A stretch of 6,428 bases of DNA, from NCBI GenBank assembly GCA_002839535.1, contig PGYF01000052.1:7298-13725 (forward strand), in the 5' to 3' direction. A program made the position numbers and the translations under genes. The stretch comes from Nitrospira bacterium HGW-Nitrospira-1 (lineage in GTDB: Bacteria > Nitrospirota > Thermodesulfovibrionia > Thermodesulfovibrionales > UBA6898). A model generated the notes under the pieces. The model was not told the origin of the DNA and ran no database searches. It worked only from the letters and a program-made list of their open reading frames with translations. This document shows, piece after piece, positions 1-5,775 of the stretch (its first letter is position 1; the number at the start of each line of letters is the position of its first letter).

Positions 1-343
1 TCAGTTCATCGGCGTTGACGAGATTCCCGTTATGCGCAAGTGCGAGCGTTCCAAGGGAAAAATTCGCGATAATAGGCTGAACATTCTTCAGGATACTGCT
101 TCCCGAAGTGGAATATCTGTTATGCCCTATGGCGATATGGCCCGGGAGTTTTTTTAAGCGCTTTTCACTGAAGATATCAGCTACAAGCCCCATCGCCTTT
201 TCAACATACATATGCCGTCCATCAGAGGCGCATATTCCCGCGCTTTCCTGTCCTCTATGCTGTAATGCATAGAGTCCGAGATAGGTGAGATTCGAGGCTT
301 CAGGATGGCCGAAGACGCCGAAGACCCCGCACTCTTCATGCAT
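1..343 (-). CDS. purF: Amidophosphoribosyltransferase, N-terminal part (cut by window edge)
   Basis: PurF catalyses the first committed step of purine synthesis, moving the glutamine amide to PRPP to give phosphoribosylamine in the cytoplasm. The 114 codons visible are the N-terminal Ntn-type glutaminase domain. CGVFGVFGHPEA carries the nucleophilic Cys5 of this reading. YLGLYALQHRGQESAG, the glutamine-binding GHNRYST (residues 73-79) and LAHNGNL (102-108) follow. The phosphoribosyltransferase half lies beyond base 1. The start is uncertain. ATG at 343 puts Cys at position 5, implying a short propeptide as in Bacillus-type enzymes. The frame stays open upstream to a stop at 620-622, with further ATGs at 424, 529 and 598. 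The residues just upstream (NLFELDK) look like a PurF propeptide, so the true start may lie a little further out. No clear ribosome binding site precedes any of these starts. The gene is divergent from the metal-import operon. Confidence 0.95.
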   Translation of the reverse strand, partial: MHEECGVFGVFGHPEASNLTYLGLYALQHRGQESAGICASDGRHMYVEKAMGLVADIFSEKRLKKLPGHIAIGHNRYSTSGSSILKNVQPIIANFSLGTLALAHNGNLVNADEL

Positions 344-583
344 TTTATCGAGTTCAAAAAGGTTGTGCCGGTTAACAGGTGATAATCTGGTTCTGCAGGT
401 CTCTGATTTTTTCGACTGAAACATATGCCGGCAGGATCTTCTACAGCTCTTTAGTATTTTTTTATCTATGCCGTCGTCCACTGATGACCGTTTCTTTCTC
501 AAGAGAATTGATATAGTTAATTTTAACATAAAGCCATACAATATTTGGTTGAAACAGAAGGGCGGGAGAGAAAACCTGTAAAT

Positions 584-609
584 TCTCGCGCAAAACATCT
601 CGCGCAAAA
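584..609. repeat. 12-bp tandem direct repeat, possible operator
   Basis: TCTCGCGCAAAA occurs twice, at 584-595 and 598-609, separated by two bases, so the repeat period is 14. A shorter related piece, GCGCAAAAA, is seen at 602-610 and again at 690-698 inside the downstream hairpin. The pair lies upstream of the metal-import operon and could be a regulator site, but no known operator consensus is recognised. Confidence 0.4.
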
Positions 610-654
610 AAAATGCATTTTATTTTTTTGTGTGTTATTATTACTTAGAATTTC

Positions 655-715
655 AAAGCCACGAAGGCTTGAGAGCAGGCAGCAGCCTTGCGCAAAAAGC
701 CTTCGTGGCTTTTTT
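655..715 (+). terminator. Long hairpin with U-tract in the cbiM leader (terminator or attenuator)
   Basis: Bases 655-670 and 697-712 are perfect reverse complements (16 bp), followed by a run of six T at 710-715 and then ATTT. This is the form of a rho-independent terminator reading rightward. The 26-base loop can extend the hairpin: GCAGGC (675-680) pairs with GCCTTGC (685-691), with a one-base bulge, around AGCA. Each lower arm is also a small palindrome: AAGCC-ACGAA-GGCTT at 656-670 and AAGCC-TTCGT-GGCTT at 697-711. No rightward gene lies upstream in the window. The hairpin is about 30 bases before the cbiM ribosome binding site, so attenuation of the operon is more plausible than termination of another gene. 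Confidence 0.7.
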
Positions 716-743
716 ATTTCAGGGAGCAAAAACCGCTGTGGTG

Positions 744-752
744 AGGAGGAGA
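744..752 (+). promoter_or_regulatory. Strong ribosome binding site of cbiM
   Basis: GAGGAGGAG ends seven bases before the ATG at 760. This fixes the start and gives the family's characteristic N-terminus MHMADALLSP. The next two genes of the operon have no comparable site. Confidence 0.8.
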
Positions 753-759
753 AATTATT

Positions 760-1809
760 ATGCATATGGCTGATGCGTTACTTTCACCGGCAGTAGGAGC
801 AACCTTCTGGGCAGCGTCCCTGGGGGCGATTGCGTACTGTTCAAAAAAACTGAAGGAAAATCCGGATGATAAATTGATACCTATGATGGGGGTCCTCGGC
901 GCATTTATCTTTGCAGCGCAGATGATCAATTTCACTATACCTGGGACAGGATCGAGCGGCCACCTTGGCGGCGGGATGATCCTGGCTATAATTCTGGGAC
1001 CTTACGCCGCCTTTATAGTTATGGCCTCGGTTCTGACTGTCCAGGCGCTATTTTTTGCCGATGGCGGTCTCCTTGCCCTCGGATGCAATATCTGGAATCT
1101 TGGTATCTATCCCTGTTTTATAGCGTATCCACTTATTTATAAGCCGTTGACCAAGGCAGGAAACACATCCAAAAGGATTGTAGTGGCCGCCTTAATAAGC
1201 GGTGTGGTCGCGCTGCAGTTGGGAGCTTTTTCCGTAGTCATTGAGACGATGCTGTCCGGCAGGAGCGAGCTTCCCTTCAACACATTCGTCCTCCTGATGC
1301 AGCCTGTTCATCTGGCCATAGGCCTGGTCGAAGGGTTTGTGACAGCAGGCGTGATCAACTTTGTAAGGGCTGCAAGGCCCGAGATACTCGAAAGCGTAAC
1401 GTCCTCACGGCAGCTATCCCCTGATGTTTCGATCAGGAAGGTCTTTGTCGGGCTGCTGGTCGTTGCTGTGCTGACCGGAGGCGCGCTGTCATGGTTTGCC
1501 TCTGCCAACCCCGATGGTCTTGAATGGTCGATCGAGAAGGTTTTCGGCAGGCCGGAACTGCCGGAACAGGAAACCGGGATAGCGCATGTATTGAAAAATA
1601 TCCAGGGGAAAACAGCCTTCCTGCCTGACTATAATTTCAAAACAGGAGAAAAGAAAGCAGGCGGTCAGGAATCCGGCAAAGACGAAAAAACATGGCCCTC
1701 TGCAGAACCCGGGACGTCTGTGTCAGGAGTTCTCGGCTCTGCTTTGGTTCTCGGTTTGATATTTTTAATAGGCTTTGGCATAAGGGTTGTCAGAAAAAAT
1801 AAAACCTGA
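760..1809 (+). CDS. cbiM: ECF-type cobalt/nickel transporter substrate-binding membrane protein with fused PDGLE domain (CbiM/NikM)
   Basis: This is the metal-selective S component of an energy-coupling-factor importer for Co2+ or Ni2+ in the inner membrane. Residues 1-205 are the CbiM/NikM domain. The N-terminal Met-His-Met holds the metal in this family once the start is exact. His68 in GSSGHLGGG and His184 in QPVHLAIGLVEG match conserved family histidines. Several hydrophobic helices are evident. After a linker, a helix at about 226-247 leads into NPDGLEWSIEKVFG, the PDGLE signature (251-255) of the CbiN/NikN-like partner. A hydrophilic, lysine-rich loop and a final membrane helix (about 322-344) complete the 349 residues. 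The small accessory subunit, often a separate gene, is therefore fused here. The gene heads a three-gene operon with cbiQ (16 bases downstream) and cbiO. Sequence alone does not decide cobalt versus nickel, and no cobalamin or nickel-enzyme genes are in the window to help. Confidence 0.95.
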   Translation: MHMADALLSPAVGATFWAASLGAIAYCSKKLKENPDDKLIPMMGVLGAFIFAAQMINFTIPGTGSSGHLGGGMILAIILGPYAAFIVMASVLTVQALFFADGGLLALGCNIWNLGIYPCFIAYPLIYKPLTKAGNTSKRIVVAALISGVVALQLGAFSVVIETMLSGRSELPFNTFVLLMQPVHLAIGLVEGFVTAGVINFVRAARPEILESVTSSRQLSPDVSIRKVFVGLLVVAVLTGGALSWFASANPDGLEWSIEKVFGRPELPEQETGIAHVLKNIQGKTAFLPDYNFKTGEKKAGGQESGKDEKTWPSAEPGTSVSGVLGSALVLGLIFLIGFGIRVVRKNKT

Positions 1810-1825
1810 CAAAATATAATCTGCC

Positions 1826-2632
1826 ATGAGATTTGATAACGCATATTTCAACCTCGGATATCTTGATACTCTTTCCTATCGGGACACCATTATCCACAGG
1901 CTCGACCCAAGGACAAAGCTGATGGCAACGCTTTTTTTCATTGTCACGGTGGTTTCATTTCCCATGTATGAGGTCAGCGGGCTTTTGCCCTTTCTCCTTT
2001 TCCCTGTCCTGCTCTTTTCGCTGGCTGATATCCCTGTGAAGTTCATCATGAAAAAGGTCCTTTTGGTATCAACCTTTGCGTTTTTCATCGGCATCTTCAA
2101 TCCTGTGTTTGACCGTCAAGCCATGTACGTCTTTTATGGGGTGACGGTCTCCGGCGGGTGGGTCTCATTCCTCTCGATCATGATAAAGTTTTTTCTGACT
2201 ATTACCTCTGCGTTACTCCTCATTGCCACCACATCGTTTCCCGGAATATGCCGCGCACTTCAGAAGTTCGGCATCCCGGACATTTTTATCTCTCAGCTCC
2301 TGTTCCTCTACCGTTATATTTTTGTGCTCGCGGAAGAGGCAATGAAGGTCGTCAGGGCAAGGGACATACGTTCCTTTGGAAAAAGAGGCAAGGAGATGAC
2401 GGCATTCACCGGTATTGTTGGAACGCTTTTCCTGAGGACTGTTGAGAGGGCGGAGCGGATCTACCAGGCAATGCTTTCCCGGGGATTCAGCGGCGCGCTC
2501 CATACCGCAAAGCCATACGGATTTACCGGCGCTGACGCTGTATTCCTTACTATAACAGTCACTGTTCTGTATCTTTTAAGGGTCCATGATGTTGTCGGCG
2601 CCATGGGAAGACTTTCAATAAGCATATTTTGA
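1826..2632 (+). CDS. cbiQ: ECF transporter transmembrane coupling protein (CbiQ/NikQ, EcfT family)
   Basis: This is the T component that joins the metal-binding CbiM to the ATPase CbiO and passes on conformational change. The 268 residues match the family's usual size. The N-terminus has HRLDPRTKL (24-32), typical of EcfT proteins. Hydrophobic segments follow at about 33-68, 78-92, 112-135 and 153-168. The cytoplasmic coupling region carries the two short Arg motifs that dock on the ATPase: VRARDIRSF (176-184) and AMLSRGF (215-221). A last membrane helix lies near 238-256. The gene starts 16 bases after cbiM stops and ends seven bases before cbiO. No Shine-Dalgarno sequence is seen before its ATG, so translation may be coupled to cbiM. 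Confidence 0.95.
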   Translation: MRFDNAYFNLGYLDTLSYRDTIIHRLDPRTKLMATLFFIVTVVSFPMYEVSGLLPFLLFPVLLFSLADIPVKFIMKKVLLVSTFAFFIGIFNPVFDRQAMYVFYGVTVSGGWVSFLSIMIKFFLTITSALLLIATTSFPGICRALQKFGIPDIFISQLLFLYRYIFVLAEEAMKVVRARDIRSFGKRGKEMTAFTGIVGTLFLRTVERAERIYQAMLSRGFSGALHTAKPYGFTGADAVFLTITVTVLYLLRVHDVVGAMGRLSISIF

Positions 2633-2639
2633 AAAATAC

Positions 2640-3611
2640 ATGAGCCATCATATTGTTGAATTTAAGGATGTCCATTTCCGCTATCCTGACGGGACCGAGG
2701 CGCTGAAAGGGCTTTCCCTGAGAATCACCCATGGCGAGGCTGTCGGCATTGTAGGCGCAAACGGATCGGGCAAGTCAACGCTCCTCATGCATACGAACGG
2801 TTACCTGCTCCCGCAGAGCGGCACGATTACAATCGGCGATTTGCAGCTTGATAAAAGGACGAGGAAGGAGATCAGAAAAAAAGTGGGACTGATATTCCAA
2901 AATCCTGACGATCAGCTCTTCATGCCTACGGTCTTTGATGATGTTGCCTTTGGTCCCCTCAATCTCGGATTGCAGCCGGACCGTGTCCTGGAGCGGGTGA
3001 TTGAGGCGCTGAAAACTGTCGGCTGTCTTGCCCTGAAGGATAAGCCTCCGCATCACCTTTCAGGCGGGCAGAAAAGCGCAGTTGCAATTGCAACGGTCAT
3101 TGCGATGCAGCCTGATATCCTGGTCATGGACGAGCCGGCTTCACACCTTGATCCGAAATCAAGGAGGTTACTTATAAGTCTTCTGCGCAATTTCGAGCAC
3201 ACAAAGGTTATCGCTTCGCACGACCTTGATCTTATTTTGGATGTCTGCAGGCGATGCGTTATCATAAAGGAAGGAAGAGTTGTTGCTGACGGCCCTGTTG
3301 AGGAGATACTGTCAGACAGGCAGCTGCTTGAGGCTAACAATCTGGAACTGCCGTTATCACTGCAGAAAAGAGAATTACCATCAGGAGGAACTATGGACGA
3401 CATCAGCAAACTGCACCATCTGCTCGAACACTGGGCAGAGCATAATGAGGAGCATGCGAGTACCTATCTCGACTGGTCTCATAAGGCGGATGCTTTAGGG
3501 AAGACAGAGCTGGCAGCCATTTTAAGGAAAATCGCCGAAGAAACGGAAAAGCTGGATGGACTGTTTAACAAGGCAGGAGATTTATGCCGGCAGGGAGGAA
3601 TCAGCTCTTAA
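2640..3611 (+). CDS. cbiO: ECF cobalt/nickel transporter ATP-binding protein with His-rich C-terminal domain (CbiO/NikO)
   Basis: This is the ATPase that powers the CbiM-CbiQ importer on the cytoplasmic face of the membrane. Residues 1-240 are a complete ABC domain: Walker A GANGSGKST (39-47), Q-loop Gln87 in LIFQNPDDQ, signature LSGGQ (140-144), Walker B ILVMDEP with catalytic Glu165, D-loop SHLDP, and H-loop His194. A normal CbiO would end near residue 250-280. This one is 323 residues long because of an added domain from Met252 onward. It is helical in appearance, with His259, 260, 264, 268, 272 and 281 and many acidic residues. Met252 is preceded by AGGAGG, so the tail could also be made as a separate 72-residue protein. 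The start at 2640 has no clear ribosome binding site and lies seven bases after the cbiQ stop. The 3' end overlaps the convergent mgtC-like gene by 11 bp. Confidence 0.95.
   Translation: MSHHIVEFKDVHFRYPDGTEALKGLSLRITHGEAVGIVGANGSGKSTLLMHTNGYLLPQSGTITIGDLQLDKRTRKEIRKKVGLIFQNPDDQLFMPTVFDDVAFGPLNLGLQPDRVLERVIEALKTVGCLALKDKPPHHLSGGQKSAVAIATVIAMQPDILVMDEPASHLDPKSRRLLISLLRNFEHTKVIASHDLDLILDVCRRCVIIKEGRVVADGPVEEILSDRQLLEANNLELPLSLQKRELPSGGTMDDISKLHHLLEHWAEHNEEHASTYLDWSHKADALGKTELAAILRKIAEETEKLDGLFNKAGDLCRQGGISS
3383..3395 (+). promoter_or_regulatory. Internal Shine-Dalgarno and in-frame ATG within cbiO
   Basis: AGGAGG (3383-3388) stands four bases before ATG (3393-3395), in frame with cbiO and exactly at the start of the extra His-rich domain (Met252). 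Initiation here would yield a free 72-residue protein ending at 3611. It is either a working internal start or the relic of a small gene that fused to cbiO. The coding of the linker as Ser-Gly-Gly-Thr follows directly from the site. Confidence 0.45.
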
Positions 3612-4272
3612 TCTCAAGCCTTTTTATGTAGTTAAGGCTTGAGACTCTCTCTATTAATTCTTTCATGGGAACAAGGTCTTTGGAAGCGATCGTAAAAATA
3701 AAGCTTTTTTTCTTTTCAGGGAATGCTATTTCATAATCCATCTTGACCACCTTAAATCCCCTCTCTTCAAAAAGAGATCTGATCGCATGTTCATCTCCTG
3801 ATTCATCAGTCACCAGAGTTATGTATCTATAGATAAGGCTGGGTATCTTTGTTTCAACAATTCTCAGCATCCATAAGGATATAAAGGTGATGACAGAGGC
3901 TGTGATTGCAGCAATGTACTGTCCTGTCCCTACTGCAAGCCCGATGGCTGCCACGATCCAGATGCAGGCTGCTGTTGTGAGGCCCTGAACAGATACGCCT
4001 GTCTTGAGTATGACGCCGGCGCCGAGAAAACCTATGCCGGTCATTGCGCCTGCGGCGATTCTCGTAGGATCCAACTTTGTGTATATTCCGGTTATTGTCC
4101 CATAGGCATAATAGTTCTCTGAGATTATCATCAGCAGCACGCAGGCAACGCAGACGAGAAGTTGTGTCCTGAAGCCGGCAGGTCTTCCATGAGTCTGGCG
4201 TTCAAACCCAATGATCCCGCCAAGCATGGCGCCAACCAGAAGCCTTAGGAGAATTTCATTTACAGTAAGCAT
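3601..4272 (-). CDS. MgtC/SapB family inner-membrane protein
   Basis: Proteins of this family sit in the inner membrane. In pathogens MgtC restrains the F-type ATP synthase and supports growth at low Mg2+; in free-living bacteria the role is mostly unknown. The 223 residues show the family's signature segments: GFERQTHGRPAGFRTQ (22-37) and DPTRIAAG..GIGFLGAGVIL (68-89), then GLTTAACIW (97-105). Four to five membrane helices fill residues 1-137. The last 75 residues, from about 147, look like the soluble ACT-like C-terminal domain. That makes it a full-length MgtC rather than the short SapB form. It begins 41 bases downstream of tyrS on the same strand and is probably cotranscribed with it. 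No strong ribosome binding site is seen. Its 3' end overlaps cbiO, which converges on it, and no terminator fits between them. Confidence 0.92.
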   Translation of the reverse strand: MLTVNEILLRLLVGAMLGGIIGFERQTHGRPAGFRTQLLVCVACVLLMIISENYYAYGTITGIYTKLDPTRIAAGAMTGIGFLGAGVILKTGVSVQGLTTAACIWIVAAIGLAVGTGQYIAAITASVITFISLWMLRIVETKIPSLIYRYITLVTDESGDEHAIRSLFEERGFKVVKMDYEIAFPEKKKSFIFTIASKDLVPMKELIERVSSLNYIKRLEIKS

Positions 4273-4313
4273 TGTTTTTATTTATTGAGCTGTTAAGTTA
4301 TCAATAGGATACA

Positions 4314-5561
4314 CTATTTCACGATCACTTTGTAGAATCTTCTCTTGCCGACTTTAATGATATGCTCACCATGCTGCAATCTCGTATCCGGGTCGGTGAC
4401 TGTGGCGTCATTTACCTTCACCCCGCCCTGCCTGATCAGCCTCATCGCCTCACTGCTTCCTTTTGCAAGTCCGGTATCCTTCATGATCAGGGGAAGCCAG
4501 GTTGCATTTGGAGCGCTGTCATGAGCAATCTCTACAGATGGCAGGCTGTCTTCATCGCTGATTTTCTTCTCCTCGAAAACCGTATGATATTTATTCCCGG
4601 CGTTCTCCGCTTCTTCAGAGCCGTGATATCTGACAACGATTTCCATGGCAAGTTTTTTCTTTGCGTCCCGGGGATCAATGGACTTATCTTTGAGGCCCGC
4701 CTGAAGGGATTTGAATTCTTCCAGAGAAATGCGGCTCAGGAGCTCATAATAGCGCTCTATGAGACTGTCGGGAATGCTCATGACCTTCTTGAACATGCCG
4801 GTCAGCTCACCTTTGATGTATTCAAAGGCAGGTTCGTCTATCCCAATATAATTGCCGAGGCTCTTTGACATCTTGTTGACGCCGTCGAGTCCTTCAAGCA
4901 ATGGCATCATGAGCACCACCTGTTCTTCCATGCCCAACTTCCTCTGCATCGTCCTGCCCATGAGGAGGTTGAATTTCTGGTCTGTGCCGCCAAGTTCTAC
5001 ATCGGCCTTCAGGGCCACGGAATCATAAGCCTGAAAGAGTGGATAATAGAATTCAAGTATGCTGATATCCTGCTGGTTTTTGTACCTCTTTTTGAAGTCT
5101 TCCCTTTCGAGCATCCGTGCAACTGTCTGCATGGCACCAAGCCTTATGATCTCCAGCCCATCCAACTTTCCGAGCCATTCACTGTTAAACCGTATACTGG
5201 TTTTCCCCAGGTCAAGTATCTTGAAGACCTGTGTTTTGTATGTCTCGGCGTTTCGCAGCGCCTCATCTTTGCTCAGGGGTTTGCGGGTCTCGCTCTTTCC
5301 GGTAGGGTCGCCGATCATGCCGGTGAAATCGCCTATTAAAAAGATGACCTCGTGCCCCAAATCCTGAAACTGACGCATCTTTTCAAGGAGCACCGCATGT
5401 CCTAAATGTATATCAGGGGCAGTCGGATCAAACCCTGCCTTGACTTTAAGCGGAACATTTTCCCTGCAAGATCGTTGGAGCTTCTTCAGGAGTTCTTTCT
5501 CGCTGATTATCTCGACAGCGCCTCTTTGAATTATCTCAAGCTGTTTTTCCGGTGTAAGCAT
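4314..5561 (-). CDS. tyrS: Tyrosyl-tRNA synthetase
   Basis: This class I aminoacyl-tRNA synthetase charges tRNA-Tyr in the cytoplasm. The 415-residue protein starts with a helical segment. The Rossmann-fold catalytic domain follows with FDPTAPDIHLGH, where HLGH (52-55) is the HIGH motif. GGTDQKFNLL (191-200), of the tyrosine-binding region, and KMSKS (230-234) come next. The C-terminal part from about residue 350 is an S4 RNA-binding domain (LIRQGGVKVND...ITKVGKRRF type; here IIKVGKRRF at 401-409). Length and the HLGH variant resemble the TyrZ-type enzymes rather than E. coli TyrS; this is a judgement from memory. The ATG at 5559-5561 gives the usual MLTPEKQLE-like N-terminus but only a weak ribosome binding site. 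No T-box leader is evident. The mgtC-like gene follows 41 bases downstream. Confidence 0.96.
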   Translation of the reverse strand: MLTPEKQLEIIQRGAVEIISEKELLKKLQRSCRENVPLKVKAGFDPTAPDIHLGHAVLLEKMRQFQDLGHEVIFLIGDFTGMIGDPTGKSETRKPLSKDEALRNAETYKTQVFKILDLGKTSIRFNSEWLGKLDGLEIIRLGAMQTVARMLEREDFKKRYKNQQDISILEFYYPLFQAYDSVALKADVELGGTDQKFNLLMGRTMQRKLGMEEQVVLMMPLLEGLDGVNKMSKSLGNYIGIDEPAFEYIKGELTGMFKKVMSIPDSLIERYYELLSRISLEEFKSLQAGLKDKSIDPRDAKKKLAMEIVVRYHGSEEAENAGNKYHTVFEEKKISDEDSLPSVEIAHDSAPNATWLPLIMKDTGLAKGSSEAMRLIRQGGVKVNDATVTDPDTRLQHGEHIIKVGKRRFYKVIVK

Positions 5562-5586
5562 GCGAATTATGATAACTGCTGAGGCT

Positions 5587-5607
5587 TATCCCAGTCAATT
5601 TGGGATA
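5587..5607. repeat. 7-bp inverted repeat in the tyrS leader
   Basis: TATCCCA (5587-5593) and TGGGATA (5601-5607) are perfect reverse complements separated by seven bases, centred about 36 bases upstream of the tyrS start. It could be a small leader hairpin or a regulator site. There is no T-run after it on either strand, so it is not a terminator. Confidence 0.4.
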
Positions 5608-5760
5608 TTGCGTAAACACTGTTTTTTATAATAACATAACATCAAAATGGAATTGATGATGAGATATTTTAACAGGATTTGCGATAAAAGAAAATCAGAA
5701 TATGCTCCCGAACCATTGATTTTCAAGGCTTCGTGAGTTATTGAACAGGCTATAAAGCAG

Positions 5761-5766
5761 AAGGAG
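5761..5766 (+). promoter_or_regulatory. Ribosome binding site of the rubrerythrin gene
   Basis: AAGGAG ends nine bases before the ATG at 5776 and supports that start; the translated N-terminus MKKTIENLTKAF is typical of rubrerythrins. Confidence 0.75.
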
Positions 5767-5775
5767 ATAAAAACC

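Larger units (their letters stand above)
344..759. other. Divergent intergenic region between purF and cbiM
   Basis: This region of about 415 bases must hold the promoters for purF (leftward) and the cbiM operon (rightward). I found no convincing gene in it; short open frames here lack coding character. Three things stand out: the open purF-frame extension on the minus strand (344-619), an AT-rich tract with a 12-bp direct repeat (584-609), and a long terminator-like hairpin (655-715). I could not identify a confident -35/-10 pair for either direction. The AT-rich stretch 610-651 is the likeliest place for the cbiM promoter, but this is a guess from composition. Confidence 0.6.
5562..5775. 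other. Divergent promoter region between tyrS and rubrerythrin
   Basis: These 214 bases separate two divergent genes and must carry both promoters. The tract 5626-5690 is AT-rich and suits promoters, for instance TATAAA-like hexamers on both strands, but no hexamer pair with proper spacing is convincing. A 7-bp inverted repeat lies near tyrS. A 60-codon open frame on the minus strand crosses the rubrerythrin start and is judged not to be a gene. Confidence 0.5.

Noticed and set aside
671..696. Possible NiCo riboswitch: the hairpin loop contains AGCAGGCAGCAGCC, resembling the joined conserved segments of the NiCo RNA.
   Set aside because: The loop is only 26 bases and lacks the helices of the four-way junction and the second conserved segment; the similarity is explained by the loop's own small stem GCAGGC/GCCTTGC.
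540..720. Cobalamin riboswitch upstream of cbiM, suggested by GCCAC, GAAGGC and AGCAGG in order.
   Set aside because: The conserved core box and upstream GGTG-type segments are absent, and these short matches belong to the perfect hairpin stem.
545..796. Open frame of 83 codons on the plus strand ahead of cbiM.
   Set aside because: It runs through the direct repeat and the terminator-like hairpin, has no ribosome binding site, and overlaps the well-supported cbiM start.
5739..5756. PerR-like box (TTAT...ATAA) before rubrerythrin.
   Set aside because: Only the outer four bases on each side match an inverted repeat; the centre does not fit the PerR consensus.
5562..5775. T-box leader for tyrS.
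   Set aside because: No T-box sequence, specifier hairpin or terminator is seen, and the leader is too short.
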